From an uncultured Pelagibacteraceae bacterium (GTDB lineage Bacteria > Pseudomonadota > Alphaproteobacteria > Pelagibacterales > Pelagibacteraceae): DNA of 64,000 bases. The stretch spans positions 186,001 to 250,000 of the forward strand of contig CACBHY010000001.1 in the NCBI GenBank assembly GCA_902539165.1, written 5' to 3'. The notes under the pieces are model-generated. The model worked only from the letters and a program-made list of their open reading frames with translations. It was not told the DNA's origin and did no database searches. How positions within the stretch are numbered: the stretch's first letter is position 1; each line of letters begins with the position of its first letter. A program made the position numbers and the translations under genes. Shown here in pieces: positions 1-12,534 of this stretch.

Positions 1-528
1 AAGTTTGATGATGAAACATATGTTCTAGTTTCCGATATTGATGAAATACCCAATCCTAAAAAAATAAATGAGTTTATTAATTCAAAGCATAAATATGGTG
101 TTTTTGAACAATTATTTTTTTATTATAAATTAAACTTATTAAATTTAACTCAATCAGAATGGCATGGGTCTAAAATTTGTAAAAAACAATATCTCAAAAA
201 TCCAAATTGGCTTCGGGAATATAAAGTTAAAAAATATCCATGGTGGAGAATAGATAAACCAAAAAATATTAAGATAATAAAAGATGGAGGATGGCATTTT
301 TCTTTCTTATATGATGTTGATGGAATTATAAAAAAAATAAGTTCTTTTCAACATACAGAATTTGATAAAGACGAATTTAAAAAAAAAGAAATAATTGAGA
401 AAAAAATAAAAAATGGTGAAGATATATTTAACAGAAATTTTTCATTTAGAAAGATAGATATAGATTATAAATTTCCAGATTATCTTTTAAAAAATATTAG
501 CAAATACAGAAATTGGATTCAACATTGA
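1..528 (+). CDS. Glycosyltransferase family 17-like protein (MGAT3-like), 5'-truncated by window edge
   Basis: Frame 1 open from base 1 to TGA at 526-528; translation KFDDETYVLVSDIDEIPNP...GGWHFSFLYDVDGIIKKISSFQHTEFD matches GT17 motifs (D-DEIP; GGWHFS). Confidence 0.75.
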   Translation, partial: KFDDETYVLVSDIDEIPNPKKINEFINSKHKYGVFEQLFFYYKLNLLNLTQSEWHGSKICKKQYLKNPNWLREYKVKKYPWWRIDKPKNIKIIKDGGWHFSFLYDVDGIIKKISSFQHTEFDKDEFKKKEIIEKKIKNGEDIFNRNFSFRKIDIDYKFPDYLLKNISKYRNWIQH

Positions 529-1415
529 ACTTAGCTTTGGTTGGTTATGGACAATTTGGTAAAAAATATTTTAGTAATATAAAAAATAATAAGAATTTTT
601 TTTTAAAAAAAATTTTTAGAAAAAAAAAATCAAAAAATAAAAAATTTAGTGAATTGTCAAAACGAAATTTATTGAATTCTAATATAGATGCAGCCATTAT
701 TTGTACTCCTGTTGAAACTCATTTTAAAATAGCCAAATTCTTTATAGAACAAAAAATACCAATCATTTTAGAAAAACCTGCTGCGCAAAATTTAAGTCAA
801 ATTAAAAAATTAAATAATTTATCAAAAAAAAATTTAGTTTCAGTAATTGTTAATCACTCAGACTTATTTAATCAAAACATAAATAATATTTCCTCAAGAT
901 TTAAATCGATTGGTAAAATTAAATATATAGACGCCAAATTTGGCAAATATAGCAATAAATATAGGGATAAAAACTTATTACCTTGTTATGATTGGTTACC
1001 CCATCCAATAGCAGTAATTATAAGATTATTCAAAAAAGTAACATTTAATAAGATTATAAAGAATGAAGTTAAAATGAGGAACAAATCTATTTTTCAGGAT
1101 TTAACTATTGAACTAAAAACGCAAAAAAATATAAATATAAAAATACGTTATTCTAATAGATATAAAAAAAAAATTAGAAACTTCAGATTTTATGGAGATA
1201 AAGGATTTATCAATTACGACGGATATGATTATAAAAATAATTTTATTTTTGTAAAAAAGAGAATAAATCTAAAAAAACCGTCTAAAACACCATTAGAGAA
1301 CATTCTATCTAAATTACATTTCGCAGTAATTCAAAAAAGGTATTTTTCTGACTTAAAACTAGCTTTAGAAGTTGAAAAGATACAGTCAGAAATAAGGAAA
1401 AAAATTATAATCTAA
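513..1415 (+). CDS. Gfo/Idh/MocA-family oxidoreductase (TTG start, overlaps upstream GT17 by 16 bp)
   Basis: N-terminal Rossmann LALVGYGQFGKKYF, 'DAAIICTPVETHFKIAKFFIEQKIPIILEKPAAQN' typical of Gfo/Idh/MocA. Confidence 0.75.
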   Translation: MDSTLNLALVGYGQFGKKYFSNIKNNKNFFLKKIFRKKKSKNKKFSELSKRNLLNSNIDAAIICTPVETHFKIAKFFIEQKIPIILEKPAAQNLSQIKKLNNLSKKNLVSVIVNHSDLFNQNINNISSRFKSIGKIKYIDAKFGKYSNKYRDKNLLPCYDWLPHPIAVIIRLFKKVTFNKIIKNEVKMRNKSIFQDLTIELKTQKNINIKIRYSNRYKKKIRNFRFYGDKGFINYDGYDYKNNFIFVKKRINLKKPSKTPLENILSKLHFAVIQKRYFSDLKLALEVEKIQSEIRKKIII

Positions 1416-1483
1416 ATTAAAAAAAAACACCTCAAAAGCAAAGCAAACCAGTCCGTTTTAAAATTTTTTTTTGTGAAAAATAA

Positions 1484-3565
<2,082 letters not shown>

Positions 3566-3567
3566 AA

Positions 3568-4848
3568 ATGGGGTTTTTTGAAACTTCAAAACAATACTCT
3601 TTTAAAAAATCTACCTATATAAATTTAAGATGGATTGGAATTACTGGCCAACTAATTGCTGTAAATTTTGTATATTTAATTTTAGATTTTAAATTTAATT
3701 TTATATTATCAAATCTAATAATATTTTTTGGTGTTATTAGCAATTTTTATTTAATTTATGTTTATAAAAAAACCCAACTATCAGATAGGTCTGCTTTTGT
3801 TTTTTTATTTTTTGATATAATTCAATTAAGTACTTTGCTTTATTTGACGGGAGGTATTGTTAATCCTTTTGTTATATTTTTATTAATTCCTAGTGTATTT
3901 TCTTCATCAAACTTAAGTTTCAAAACTAATTCATTACTAGTAGGTTTATCTGGTATTGCCATTATAATTCTTACTTTTTATTCTAAAGATTTGCCCTCAC
4001 CTTTAAATGAGCATTTTCATGTAAGCCCTTCTTATTATTTTTCTATACCTATTGCCTTAATTATTGCTTTAGTTTTTCTAAACTATTTTGCAATGACATT
4101 TGGATCACAATCCCGTTTAAGAAAAGATGCTTTATCAAAAATGGAAGAAGTAATGGCAAAAGAACATGAATTATTGTCATTAGGTGGTCAAGCTGCTGCA
4201 GCTGCACACTCTTTAGGTACTCCTCTTTCTACAATCAAAATAATTACTCAAGACTTAGCTAAACAATTACAAAGCAATGAAGAATTTAAAAAAGACATCG
4301 AATTACTTAATAGTCAGGTTGAGAGATGCAACGAAATTTTAAAACGTTTGAGCTTAAACCCAGTTGAGGAAGATGATTTTATAGATAAAGATGTATCGGT
4401 AAGAGAATATTTGTCAGAAATTATTTCCTCTTTTAGGGAAATAAGTAATAAAAATTTTGTCTTTAACTTTGATCAAGATTCTAATCCAAAAAAAATAACC
4501 AAATCTATTGAGATTGTATATGGATTAAGAAATTTTATTGGGAATGCTAATAAGTTTTCAAACGATAAAATTTTTATAAATTTGAAAAGTGACAGTGAAA
4601 CGACTGAAATAACAATTGAAGATGATGGGGATGGATATCCTAAAGATATTCTCTCTAAAATTGGGGAGCCTTATTTAAAAACAAGTAATTCAAAAGAAAA
4701 ATCTAAAACAGGTTTAGGACTTGGATTATTTATTGGTAAAACTTTATTAGAAAAAAATTTTGCCTTATTAAATTTTAGAAACTCCAAAACTAGAAGCGGA
4801 GCAGAAGTTATAATTAGTTGGCGAAATTCAGATTTATTTAATATCTAG
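3568..4848 (+). CDS. regB: RegB/PrrB-family membrane sensor histidine kinase
   Basis: Multiple TM helices, H-box '[26 protein letters not shown]' and HATPase '[14 protein letters not shown]'. Confidence 0.85.
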   Translation: MGFFETSKQYSFKKSTYINLRWIGITGQLIAVNFVYLILDFKFNFILSNLIIFFGVISNFYLIYVYKKTQLSDRSAFVFLFFDIIQLSTLLYLTGGIVNPFVIFLLIPSVFSSSNLSFKTNSLLVGLSGIAIIILTFYSKDLPSPLNEHFHVSPSYYFSIPIALIIALVFLNYFAMTFGSQSRLRKDALSKMEEVMAKEHELLSLGGQAAAAAHSLGTPLSTIKIITQDLAKQLQSNEEFKKDIELLNSQVERCNEILKRLSLNPVEEDDFIDKDVSVREYLSEIISSFREISNKNFVFNFDQDSNPKKITKSIEIVYGLRNFIGNANKFSNDKIFINLKSDSETTEITIEDDGDGYPKDILSKIGEPYLKTSNSKEKSKTGLGLGLFIGKTLLEKNFALLNFRNSKTRSGAEVIISWRNSDLFNI

Positions 4849-6641
4849 TGGTATTTTTTTTTGCTATCAAAAAGAGAACTTAATTGTGAAATCATTACGT
4901 CTCCTAACTCATTAACATCGGTAATCTTAATCGCTTTATCATAATATCTAGATACATCATGACCTATTCCAATTGCTAAAACTTCAATATCAGATTTATT
5001 TTCAATATATTTAACTATTTTTTTTAGGTGTTTTTCAAGGAAATCGCCTGAGTTAACAGAAAGCGTTGAGTCATCGACTGGAGCGCCATCTGAAATAACC
5101 ATTAAAATTTTTCTTTCTTCTTTTCTCTTTTTAATTCTACTGTATGCCCAAGTTATTGCTTCTCCATCAATATTTTCTTTAAGCAGACCCTCTTTAAGCA
5201 TCAGGCCCAAGTTATTTTTTGCCTGTCTCCAGTGAGTATCTGCACCCTTGTAAATTATATGTCTTAAATCATTTAATCTTCCAGGAGTTTTTGGTTTTGA
5301 ATTTTTAGCCCATAGTTCTCTTGACTGCCCACCTTTCCAGTTTTTAGTCGTAAAGCCTAAAATTTCTACTTTAACAGAACATCTTTCAAGAGTTCTGGAT
5401 AAAATATCTGCACATATGGCAGCTATTGTAATAGGTCTTCCTCTCATTGAACCTGAGTTATCTATTAACAAAGTGACAACAGTATCTTTAAAATCTAAAT
5501 CTTTTTCTTTTTTAAATGATAAAGAATTGTAAGGATCCATTATTATTCTTGGTAGTTTTGAACTATCGAGCAATCCTTCCTCTAAATCAAATTCCCACGC
5601 CCTGTTTTGTTTTGCTAGCAACTGTCTTTGTAATTTATTGGCTAGTTTAGTAATAACATCTTGAAAACCTATTAGTTGCTGGTCCAAGTTCTTTCTTAAT
5701 TTATTTGCCTCATCTGCATTTTCTAAATTTTCTGCCTTAACAATTTCATCAAATTGTAGAGTAAAAATTTTATAATCAAGGTCGAGATTATCGATATTCT
5801 TTTTCAGAACTTGCTCGGTACTTTGTTCCTCTGACTCTATTTCTGATAATTGCTCATCTAAGTTAAATTCATCAACATTATAATCTGCATCTAAAGTAGC
5901 TTGTGCTTCCTGATCTTTATTTTCATCTTTACTATCTTCATTGTCATTATTCTGATCATCATTTGAAGGATTGTCTTGCCCTTGGTCTTGATTTTCCTCA
6001 TTTGCTTGGTCTTCTTCACTTTGAAAAATATCCATCTCCTGTAAAATTTGAGAAAAACGAGAGCTATAAGTATTTTGATCTTCAAGATTATCCATTAAAA
6101 ACTCTTTGTGTTTCTCTATAGATTTTTCAAAATCTTTTTCCCAAAAATCAAGCATTTTTGAGGTTAATGGATTTAGTTTTACTTTATGAAAATTTTTAAG
6201 CATGTAGAGTTCAAATGCTTCAGTAACACTAACATCTTCTTTAGTTTTTAATTGATCTCTCCGCTTTTGGTTAATTATTTGAGAATAATTTTCATGAAAA
6301 TTTTTTTCAATTCCTTTTAACATTTGGCCACCTAAAGCCTCATACCTTATTTTTTCTGCAATATTGTAAAGTGATCTTGAAGAATTATTTCCTGGTAAAT
6401 TTTTTTGATAGATAGCATCATTAGAAAATTTTTTCTTTAAAGCTGAAGAGTCTGTCTCTGCTCGTAATTTTATAAAATCACTTGGACTATTTATATTATC
6501 AATTTCTATAGAACTTGTATCCTTTGACTTATTTTTTTCAGAAATTTTTTTATTTAAATCAAAGTCATCAGAAATAACTTTTGCTGTAGAAGTTAATGCA
6601 ACTCTGAATTTTTCTTTTAAGGTGCTTTCTCTGCTGCTCAT
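4845..6641 (-). CDS. cobT: Cobaltochelatase CobT-like protein (VWA domain C-terminal, acidic middle)
   Basis: VWA MIDAS '[31 protein letters not shown]', acidic linker, adjacent to cobS. Confidence 0.9.
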   Translation of the reverse strand: MSSRESTLKEKFRVALTSTAKVISDDFDLNKKISEKNKSKDTSSIEIDNINSPSDFIKLRAETDSSALKKKFSNDAIYQKNLPGNNSSRSLYNIAEKIRYEALGGQMLKGIEKNFHENYSQIINQKRRDQLKTKEDVSVTEAFELYMLKNFHKVKLNPLTSKMLDFWEKDFEKSIEKHKEFLMDNLEDQNTYSSRFSQILQEMDIFQSEEDQANEENQDQGQDNPSNDDQNNDNEDSKDENKDQEAQATLDADYNVDEFNLDEQLSEIESEEQSTEQVLKKNIDNLDLDYKIFTLQFDEIVKAENLENADEANKLRKNLDQQLIGFQDVITKLANKLQRQLLAKQNRAWEFDLEEGLLDSSKLPRIIMDPYNSLSFKKEKDLDFKDTVVTLLIDNSGSMRGRPITIAAICADILSRTLERCSVKVEILGFTTKNWKGGQSRELWAKNSKPKTPGRLNDLRHIIYKGADTHWRQAKNNLGLMLKEGLLKENIDGEAITWAYSRIKKRKEERKILMVISDGAPVDDSTLSVNSGDFLEKHLKKIVKYIENKSDIEVLAIGIGHDVSRYYDKAIKITDVNELGDVMISQLSSLFDSKKKYH

Positions 6642-7616
6642 TTAAATTTGAATATTTATCAATGACTCAGGTAATTCTTCACCAAAACATCTTTGATAAT
6701 ACTCAGCGATAGTATTTTTCTCTATATCATCACATTTATTTAGAAAAGTTACTCTGAAGGCGTAACCAATATCTTTAAAAATTTCTGAATTTTCTGCCCA
6801 ATGCATAACAGTTCTTGGACTCATTACTGTTGAAATATCACCCGCAATAAACCCTTTACGTGTTAAAGAGGCTACTTTGATCATGTTGGAAACAACTTCT
6901 TTTCCTTTTGAATTATTTAAGTTTTTGTTTTTAGCTAATACAATATCCATCTCTCTATCAAGATTAAGATAATTCAGCGTAGTTACTATATTCCATCTGT
7001 CCATTTGACCCTGGTTTATTTGCTGAGTGCCATGGTAAAGACCACTAGTATCTCCTAAGCCAACAGTATTTGATGTTGCAAATAATCTAAAAAATTTATT
7101 TTGCTTTATTACTTTATTTTTATCTAGCAGGGTAAAATTACCTTCAGCTTCCAAAACTCGTTGAATCACAAACATAACATCAGGCCTACCTGCATCGTAT
7201 TCATCAAATACAAGAGCAACTGGATTTTGAATAGACCATGGTAAGATACCCTCATTAAATTGAGTGACTTGTTTGCCCTCTTTTAAGACAATTGCATCTT
7301 TTCCAATTAGATCTATTCGGCTAACGTGGCTATCAAGATTTACACGAATACATGGCCAATTTAGTCTAGCAGCTATCTGTTCAATATGAGTAGATTTACC
7401 TGTGCCGTGATATCCTTGAACTAAAACCCTTTTATTAAATGAAAATCCAGAAATGATTGCTAGTGTAGTGTCTCTGTCAAACTTATAACTTTTATCGATT
7501 TCAGGTACGTAATCATTTTTTTTTGAAAATGCGTCAACTTCCATCTCTGAATCTATTCCAAACGTTTGTTTCAAAGAAACTTTGATATCTGGTTTTATGT
7601 CAAGATTTGGTGTCAA
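6642..7616 (-). CDS. cobS: Cobaltochelatase CobS-like AAA+ ATPase
   Basis: Walker A '[23 protein letters not shown]', Walker B '[23 protein letters not shown]'. Confidence 0.92.
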   Translation of the reverse strand: MTPNLDIKPDIKVSLKQTFGIDSEMEVDAFSKKNDYVPEIDKSYKFDRDTTLAIISGFSFNKRVLVQGYHGTGKSTHIEQIAARLNWPCIRVNLDSHVSRIDLIGKDAIVLKEGKQVTQFNEGILPWSIQNPVALVFDEYDAGRPDVMFVIQRVLEAEGNFTLLDKNKVIKQNKFFRLFATSNTVGLGDTSGLYHGTQQINQGQMDRWNIVTTLNYLNLDREMDIVLAKNKNLNNSKGKEVVSNMIKVASLTRKGFIAGDISTVMSPRTVMHWAENSEIFKDIGYAFRVTFLNKCDDIEKNTIAEYYQRCFGEELPESLINIQI

Positions 7617-8133
7617 TTTTATCTCTATATGTATTTTTAAGCTGAGTATAAGCTAAAGTTATTAATTTAAGTTTTTCCTCGTATTTTTTATTTCCAGAAT
7701 TCATATCAGGGTGGAATTTTTTCACAAGCACTTTGAATTTATCTTGTATTTTCTTCCACTTTAGGCCTACGGAAATACCAAGAATACCAAACGCTTTGAT
7801 ATCTTTGTGATCAAATTTAAATTGACGCATATGATCATAATCACCATTTATTTTATCTTTATCTAATTCATCCTTTAACGTTGTATTCCAAAGAACTTTA
7901 AAAAAATTATCTGAAGAGCTAAAACTTTGAGTAGGTTTATGCCATATCATGTCAGACTTTAAAAAATCCATTACTTGGTCATCATTCATACCTGAAAAGT
8001 AATTCCAATTCTTATTGAATTCCTTGACATGCTCAAGACAAAGCATTCTAAATTTTTTACTATTATCTTTTTCAACTGGTGCTTTATATTCACCAATTTC
8101 ATTACAATTATTCCAGTCACAAATATTTTTCAT
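7600..8133 (-). CDS. J-domain (DnaJ-like) protein next to cobST
   Basis: C-terminal J domain with HPD: '[29 protein letters not shown]'; 17 bp overlap with cobS. Confidence 0.85.
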   Translation of the reverse strand: MKNICDWNNCNEIGEYKAPVEKDNSKKFRMLCLEHVKEFNKNWNYFSGMNDDQVMDFLKSDMIWHKPTQSFSSSDNFFKVLWNTTLKDELDKDKINGDYDHMRQFKFDHKDIKAFGILGISVGLKWKKIQDKFKVLVKKFHPDMNSGNKKYEEKLKLITLAYTQLKNTYRDKIDTKS

Positions 8134-8154
8134 GCTATATAATAAATTATACTT

Positions 8155-8415
8155 ATGGATATAAATGACTTAATTGCAATTGTAAAAAAAAAATTACAAA
8201 ATCATATAAATATTGAAAATATTAAAATTGAGGACAAATCTTTTCTTCATAAAAATCACGCCGGTAATCAAGACGGTAAATTTCATTTGAAAATAAGTTT
8301 AATTTCAAATGAACTCAAGACTATGAATAAGATAGAAAGTAATAAAAAAATTTATAAAATTTTAGATAAAGAGATGAAAGAGTCTATTCATTCAATCCAA
8401 ATCTTAATTTCGTAA
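8155..8415 (+). CDS. BolA family protein
   Basis: 86 aa; 'HKNHAGNQDGKFHLKISLIS...KIYKILDKEMKESIHSIQI' BolA pattern; divergent from the J-domain/cobST genes. Confidence 0.85.
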   Translation: MDINDLIAIVKKKLQNHINIENIKIEDKSFLHKNHAGNQDGKFHLKISLISNELKTMNKIESNKKIYKILDKEMKESIHSIQILIS

Positions 8416-9510
8416 AAAAATTTTTAAGAATAAACCTATTTTTTTTTTAGAATATTCTTTATTAATTATTGGGGCTCCAATTTTTTTAAGTAAGACCAAA
8501 TTAATATTATTTGATCTATTTTTTTTGTCTTTTGCCATAAAATTTAAAATTTTGTTTACATCATTTGGATTAAAAAATTTCCTTACAGAAGATGGTAAAT
8601 CAGAATTATCGATATGATCTAAGATAGAATAATACTCTCTTTTATTCATAAATTTTGTCTTGAGACTAAAATTTAGTGCAGTTTTCATTCCAAGTATTAC
8701 AGCCTCTCCATGATTTAACTTTTTGCTAAATCCTAATGTCGCTTCATAAGCATGGGCAAAAGAATGACCAAAATTTAAAATTTTTCTTAAACCTTTTTCT
8801 TTTTCATCTTTTTCAACTATAGCTTTTTTAATCTTACAACTCTCATAGATAGCCTTTTCAAGAAACGGAGAATAAAGCTTTAAAATTTCGTTTTTATGGT
8901 TGTCTAAAAAATTATAAAATTTCTTATTACCAATAATTGAATGTTTTAAAATTTCTCCATATCCACAAACTATCTCTCTCTTAGGCAATGTTTTTAAAAA
9001 TTGAGTATCAGAAATAACAAGATTGGGCTGGTAAAAACTTCCAATTAGATTTTTACCATACTTAGTATTTACCCCAGTCTTACCACCAATTGATGAGTCA
9101 ACTTGTGACAAAAGAGTAGTAGGTATGTTTATAAACTTAATTCCTCTCTTGAAAAGACTTGCAGCAAAACCACTTACATCTCCTGTAATTCCTCCTCCAA
9201 CGGATATCAAACAGTCATCTCTGGAAAAATTTTTATTTAACAAAATTTCTAAAATCTTGTTTATACTATTCATATTCTTATTTAATTCATTGGCTTTAAA
9301 ATCATAGATATAACTTATTTTATTTTTTAAAGATTTTTTAATAATTATAATAAATTTTTTAGGAACATTACTATCTACAACTAAAAGACATCTGTTAAAA
9401 TTAATTGAGTTAGATTTTGTAATTTTAGAAATATTCGCAGATAATTTTTTTCCAATATAGATAGGATATTTCTGTGTCTTTGTTTCTATATTTAATTTAA
9501 TTTGATTCAT
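8404..9510 (-). CDS. aroB: 3-dehydroquinate synthase
   Basis: 'SVGGGITGDVSGFAASLFKRGIKFINIPTTLLSQVDSSIGGKTGVN'; 'NFGHSFAHAYE'. Confidence 0.96.
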   Translation of the reverse strand: MNQIKLNIETKTQKYPIYIGKKLSANISKITKSNSINFNRCLLVVDSNVPKKFIIIIKKSLKNKISYIYDFKANELNKNMNSINKILEILLNKNFSRDDCLISVGGGITGDVSGFAASLFKRGIKFINIPTTLLSQVDSSIGGKTGVNTKYGKNLIGSFYQPNLVISDTQFLKTLPKREIVCGYGEILKHSIIGNKKFYNFLDNHKNEILKLYSPFLEKAIYESCKIKKAIVEKDEKEKGLRKILNFGHSFAHAYEATLGFSKKLNHGEAVILGMKTALNFSLKTKFMNKREYYSILDHIDNSDLPSSVRKFFNPNDVNKILNFMAKDKKNRSNNINLVLLKKIGAPIINKEYSKKKIGLFLKIFLRN

Positions 9511-10009
9511 AAATTTTAATTATTTTATTAACTACTTCATTTTTTGTTAAGTTATCACATTTAATTTCAAACGAAGCTTTTGCATAAACGGTAGAGCGCT
9601 TTTGAATTAGGTCAATTATTTGATTATCTGATGAGTTTATTACAAGAGGTCTTTTTTTACTATTTTTTATTCTTCCCAACAAAACATTATTATTCCAGTT
9701 CAACCAAAACGATATATGACTTTTCAAAACTTCTTTTCTAATAATTTCATTCATAAAAGCTCCACCACCAAGAGAAATCACAGAAGAATGTAGTTTTAAA
9801 TTTTTTAAAGTTACTTTTTCTTCTACTTTTCTAAAAAAATCTTCACCCTTATCCCCAAACATTTTGCTTATGGTTGTCCCTACTTTATTTTCAATCTCAT
9901 TATCTATATCTATAAATTTTAATTTTAGTTTTTTTGCGACCAGCATACCTATAGAACTCTTTCCAGATCCCATCATTCCTAAAAACACAAGATTTTCTTT
10001 TGATTTCAT
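9497..10009 (-). CDS. aroK: Shikimate kinase (start chosen at internal ATG)
   Basis: P-loop 'FLGMMGSGKSSIGMLVAKKLKLKFIDIDNEIE'; ATG at 10007-10009 gives a normal N-terminus; ORF track extends to 10072. Confidence 0.93.
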   Translation of the reverse strand: MKSKENLVFLGMMGSGKSSIGMLVAKKLKLKFIDIDNEIENKVGTTISKMFGDKGEDFFRKVEEKVTLKNLKLHSSVISLGGGAFMNEIIRKEVLKSHISFWLNWNNNVLLGRIKNSKKRPLVINSSDNQIIDLIQKRSTVYAKASFEIKCDNLTKNEVVNKIIKIYESN

Positions 10010-10066
10010 AAGTTTCTTTATTGAAAAAACACAAATATGTCTTAATTTGAAATTATCTAAAGTTAT

Positions 10067-10249
10067 ATGCAATTTACTAAAAACACAAGTTCAGGCAAAG
10101 CTAGTATTACAGGAATTGTAATTAAATTTACACTTGGATTAATTGTTGTTATAGGAATTGTATTTTTAATAAACTCATTAGATTTTCCTGCTCCCAAAAA
10201 AGAAATTGAAAAAATAATTCCAAATGAAAATTTCAAAATTGTTAAATAA
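10067..10249 (+). CDS. Small single-TM hypothetical protein
   Basis: 60 aa ORF MQFTKNTSSGKASITGIVIKFTLGLIVVIGIVFLINSLDF...; overlaps the next ORF by 26 bp. Confidence 0.5.
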   Translation: MQFTKNTSSGKASITGIVIKFTLGLIVVIGIVFLINSLDFPAPKKEIEKIIPNENFKIVK

Positions 10250-11987
10250 AAAATATTTTTCAATTTTAATATTTTATTTATTTTCAGGGATAAATACGGT
10301 TGCAGAGGAAAAACCTGTTGATATATGGAATATAAAAAAAAAGGAAAAGGATATTGTTGTAGAAACCAGTATTTCTGATCAAAATCAAAACAATAGTACC
10401 GGAAGAAGCATTTATGACATGCGATCAAACAAGAAAATTGATCCAATCAAACTAGACCAAGATGTTGCGTCGAAAGCAATTAAAATTGTAGGATTATATG
10501 ATCCAGCTGAATATGGACTAAGTATCGATATGTGGTCAAATTCTAACGGTTCTAAATTAAAAGGTCTTTTTGAAAACATTAATAAATATAATCTTTCACA
10601 AGATGCTTCAGAAATAATGAATATTTCCATGTTAACCAATGCTTACTACCCAAATCAAAATATAAGTGAGCAAGAGTTTTTGAAATTTAAATCTGATTGG
10701 TTAATTAAAAATTCTAATCTAGACCTAATTGAAGAATATTTGATAAAAAATCAGACTATTAACTTGCATCCTGAGCTAACTAGGTTTTTAGTAGATACTT
10801 ATTTATCTACTTCAAACATAAAAAAATCATGTGAAATTTTTTCAAATATTACTAAACCAATTGAGGATGAATATTTGTCCAAGTTCAATTTATATTGTTT
10901 GATCAATTATGGCAAAAATGAAGAGGCTCAATTAATTTTAGATTTGAAAAAAGAACTTGGTTTTCAAGATGATTATTATGAAAATAAAATAAATTACTTA
11001 TTTGGATATATAGAGGAAGCAGATAAAACAATTTCTGAAAACTCTATTTTAGATTTTCATTTAGCACATCGAACTGATCCTGAATTTTTATTTGAGCCTA
11101 ATGTGGATACTCCAAAATTTATTTGGCAATATTTATCTACATCTAATCTTCTATTTAACATTAAAGATGTTGAAATTACTGATACAGATAAAATTTCTGC
11201 GATTGAAAAAGCAGTTCATGATAAAAATTATTCAGAAAAAGATTTATTTGAATTTTATAAAAAGTTTCAATTTAATATAAGTCAACTGTTAAATGCTCAA
11301 GAAGTCTATAAGTCCTTATCACCAATAGAAGGAAGAGCACTATTATACCAGCGAACACTTTTAATGGAGGAGCCAAATTCAAAGTTAGAGTTGATGAAAA
11401 CTTTAAAAGATGTATTTAACAAGGATGAAATTGGTAATGCTTTTGATAAAGAATTAAAACATTTTTTAAATCAAATTTCAGAAGATGACGTACCTTCTAA
11501 TTATACAACTTTCTATAATAGCTATTCTAAAACAGAGCAAGTAAGTGATAAAAAAATTAAATTTAATAACAAAGTTTTGCATCAATCTAAATTACTAAAC
11601 TATTTTAACGGGGACTATGCGAAATCTCAAATAGAACAAGATCTTGAAAAATTTTTAAAGAAAATCAAAAAAGATAAAAAATATTCTTTATCCAAAAAAG
11701 ACATTATTTTCTTAGAAGCGTTGAAATCTGATGGAATTCAAATTTCAAAAAAATATGATAGCTTGTATGAGATTAAAAAGTCTGAAATGCCAGCAGATAT
11801 TCAAGACATGATTGATAACAATGAAATTGGCACTGCATTGCTTAGGGTAATTGAAGTCATTGGTCCAGAAAAAATAGAAAATCTAGATGAAGATACAGTA
11901 TATTTTATTATCAATACACTTAATCAGCTAAATGTTGATTTGATAAGAAATAAACTTTTGTTAAAAGTTCTACCTTTAAAAGTATAA
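10224..11987 (+). CDS. Predicted exported alpha-helical protein of unknown function (587 aa)
   Basis: Long ORF, signal-peptide-like N-terminus 'KYFSILIFYLFSGINTVAEE'; no family recognised. Confidence 0.75.
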   Translation: MKISKLLNKKYFSILIFYLFSGINTVAEEKPVDIWNIKKKEKDIVVETSISDQNQNNSTGRSIYDMRSNKKIDPIKLDQDVASKAIKIVGLYDPAEYGLSIDMWSNSNGSKLKGLFENINKYNLSQDASEIMNISMLTNAYYPNQNISEQEFLKFKSDWLIKNSNLDLIEEYLIKNQTINLHPELTRFLVDTYLSTSNIKKSCEIFSNITKPIEDEYLSKFNLYCLINYGKNEEAQLILDLKKELGFQDDYYENKINYLFGYIEEADKTISENSILDFHLAHRTDPEFLFEPNVDTPKFIWQYLSTSNLLFNIKDVEITDTDKISAIEKAVHDKNYSEKDLFEFYKKFQFNISQLLNAQEVYKSLSPIEGRALLYQRTLLMEEPNSKLELMKTLKDVFNKDEIGNAFDKELKHFLNQISEDDVPSNYTTFYNSYSKTEQVSDKKIKFNNKVLHQSKLLNYFNGDYAKSQIEQDLEKFLKKIKKDKKYSLSKKDIIFLEALKSDGIQISKKYDSLYEIKKSEMPADIQDMIDNNEIGTALLRVIEVIGPEKIENLDEDTVYFIINTLNQLNVDLIRNKLLLKVLPLKV

Positions 11988-12012
11988 AATTTATAATAAA
12001 ATAAATTTAAAC

Positions 12013-12531
12013 ATGTCTATAAGAACTATAATTACAGAACCCAATAAACTGCTCAGACAAGTTTCAAAACCAGTAAATAAAGTTGGCAAGGAAGAGCAGA
12101 AACTGATGAAAGATATGTTAGAGACCATGTATGCTGCAAACGGGATAGGTCTTGCAGCAATACAAGTTGGTGTCCCACAAAGGATTATAGTTATGGATAT
12201 TTGCAAAGAAGAAAACAAAAAAGAGCCAAGATATTTTGTAAATCCTGTAATTAAAAATAAAGATCCTTTAAAAGCAACTTATGAGGAGGGATGCCTTTCG
12301 GTTCCAAATCAATTTGCAGATATAGATAGACCAAGTAAATGTGAAGTAGAGTATTTAGATTATAATGGACAAAAACAATTGCTTAAGGCTGAAGGTTTGC
12401 TTGCTACTTGTATTCAGCATGAAATGGATCACCTAGAGGGCATATTATTTATTGATTATCTCTCAAAATTAAAAAGATCGATGATAATCAAAAAATTATC
12501 AAAATTAAAATCAAGTACAGCCGAAGTTTAA
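12013..12531 (+). CDS. def: Peptide deformylase
   Basis: 'NGIGLAAIQVGVPQRIIVMD', 'EEGCLSVP', 'QHEMDHLEGILFIDYLS'. Confidence 0.97.
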   Translation: MSIRTIITEPNKLLRQVSKPVNKVGKEEQKLMKDMLETMYAANGIGLAAIQVGVPQRIIVMDICKEENKKEPRYFVNPVIKNKDPLKATYEEGCLSVPNQFADIDRPSKCEVEYLDYNGQKQLLKAEGLLATCIQHEMDHLEGILFIDYLSKLKRSMIIKKLSKLKSSTAEV

Positions 12532-12534
12532 TTC

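Noticed and set aside
590-650. Long A/T homopolymers in the Gfo/Idh gene
   Set aside because: Such runs are expected at this base composition and cause no frame break here, so not taken as slippage sites.
5891-6121. ORFs overlapping cobT in other frames/strand
   Set aside because: Arise from the repetitive acidic linker of cobT (codon-periodic repeats); no independent support.
10063-10446. Minus-strand ORF of 127 aa
   Set aside because: Fully antisense to two better-supported plus-strand ORFs; low-complexity translation with no family.
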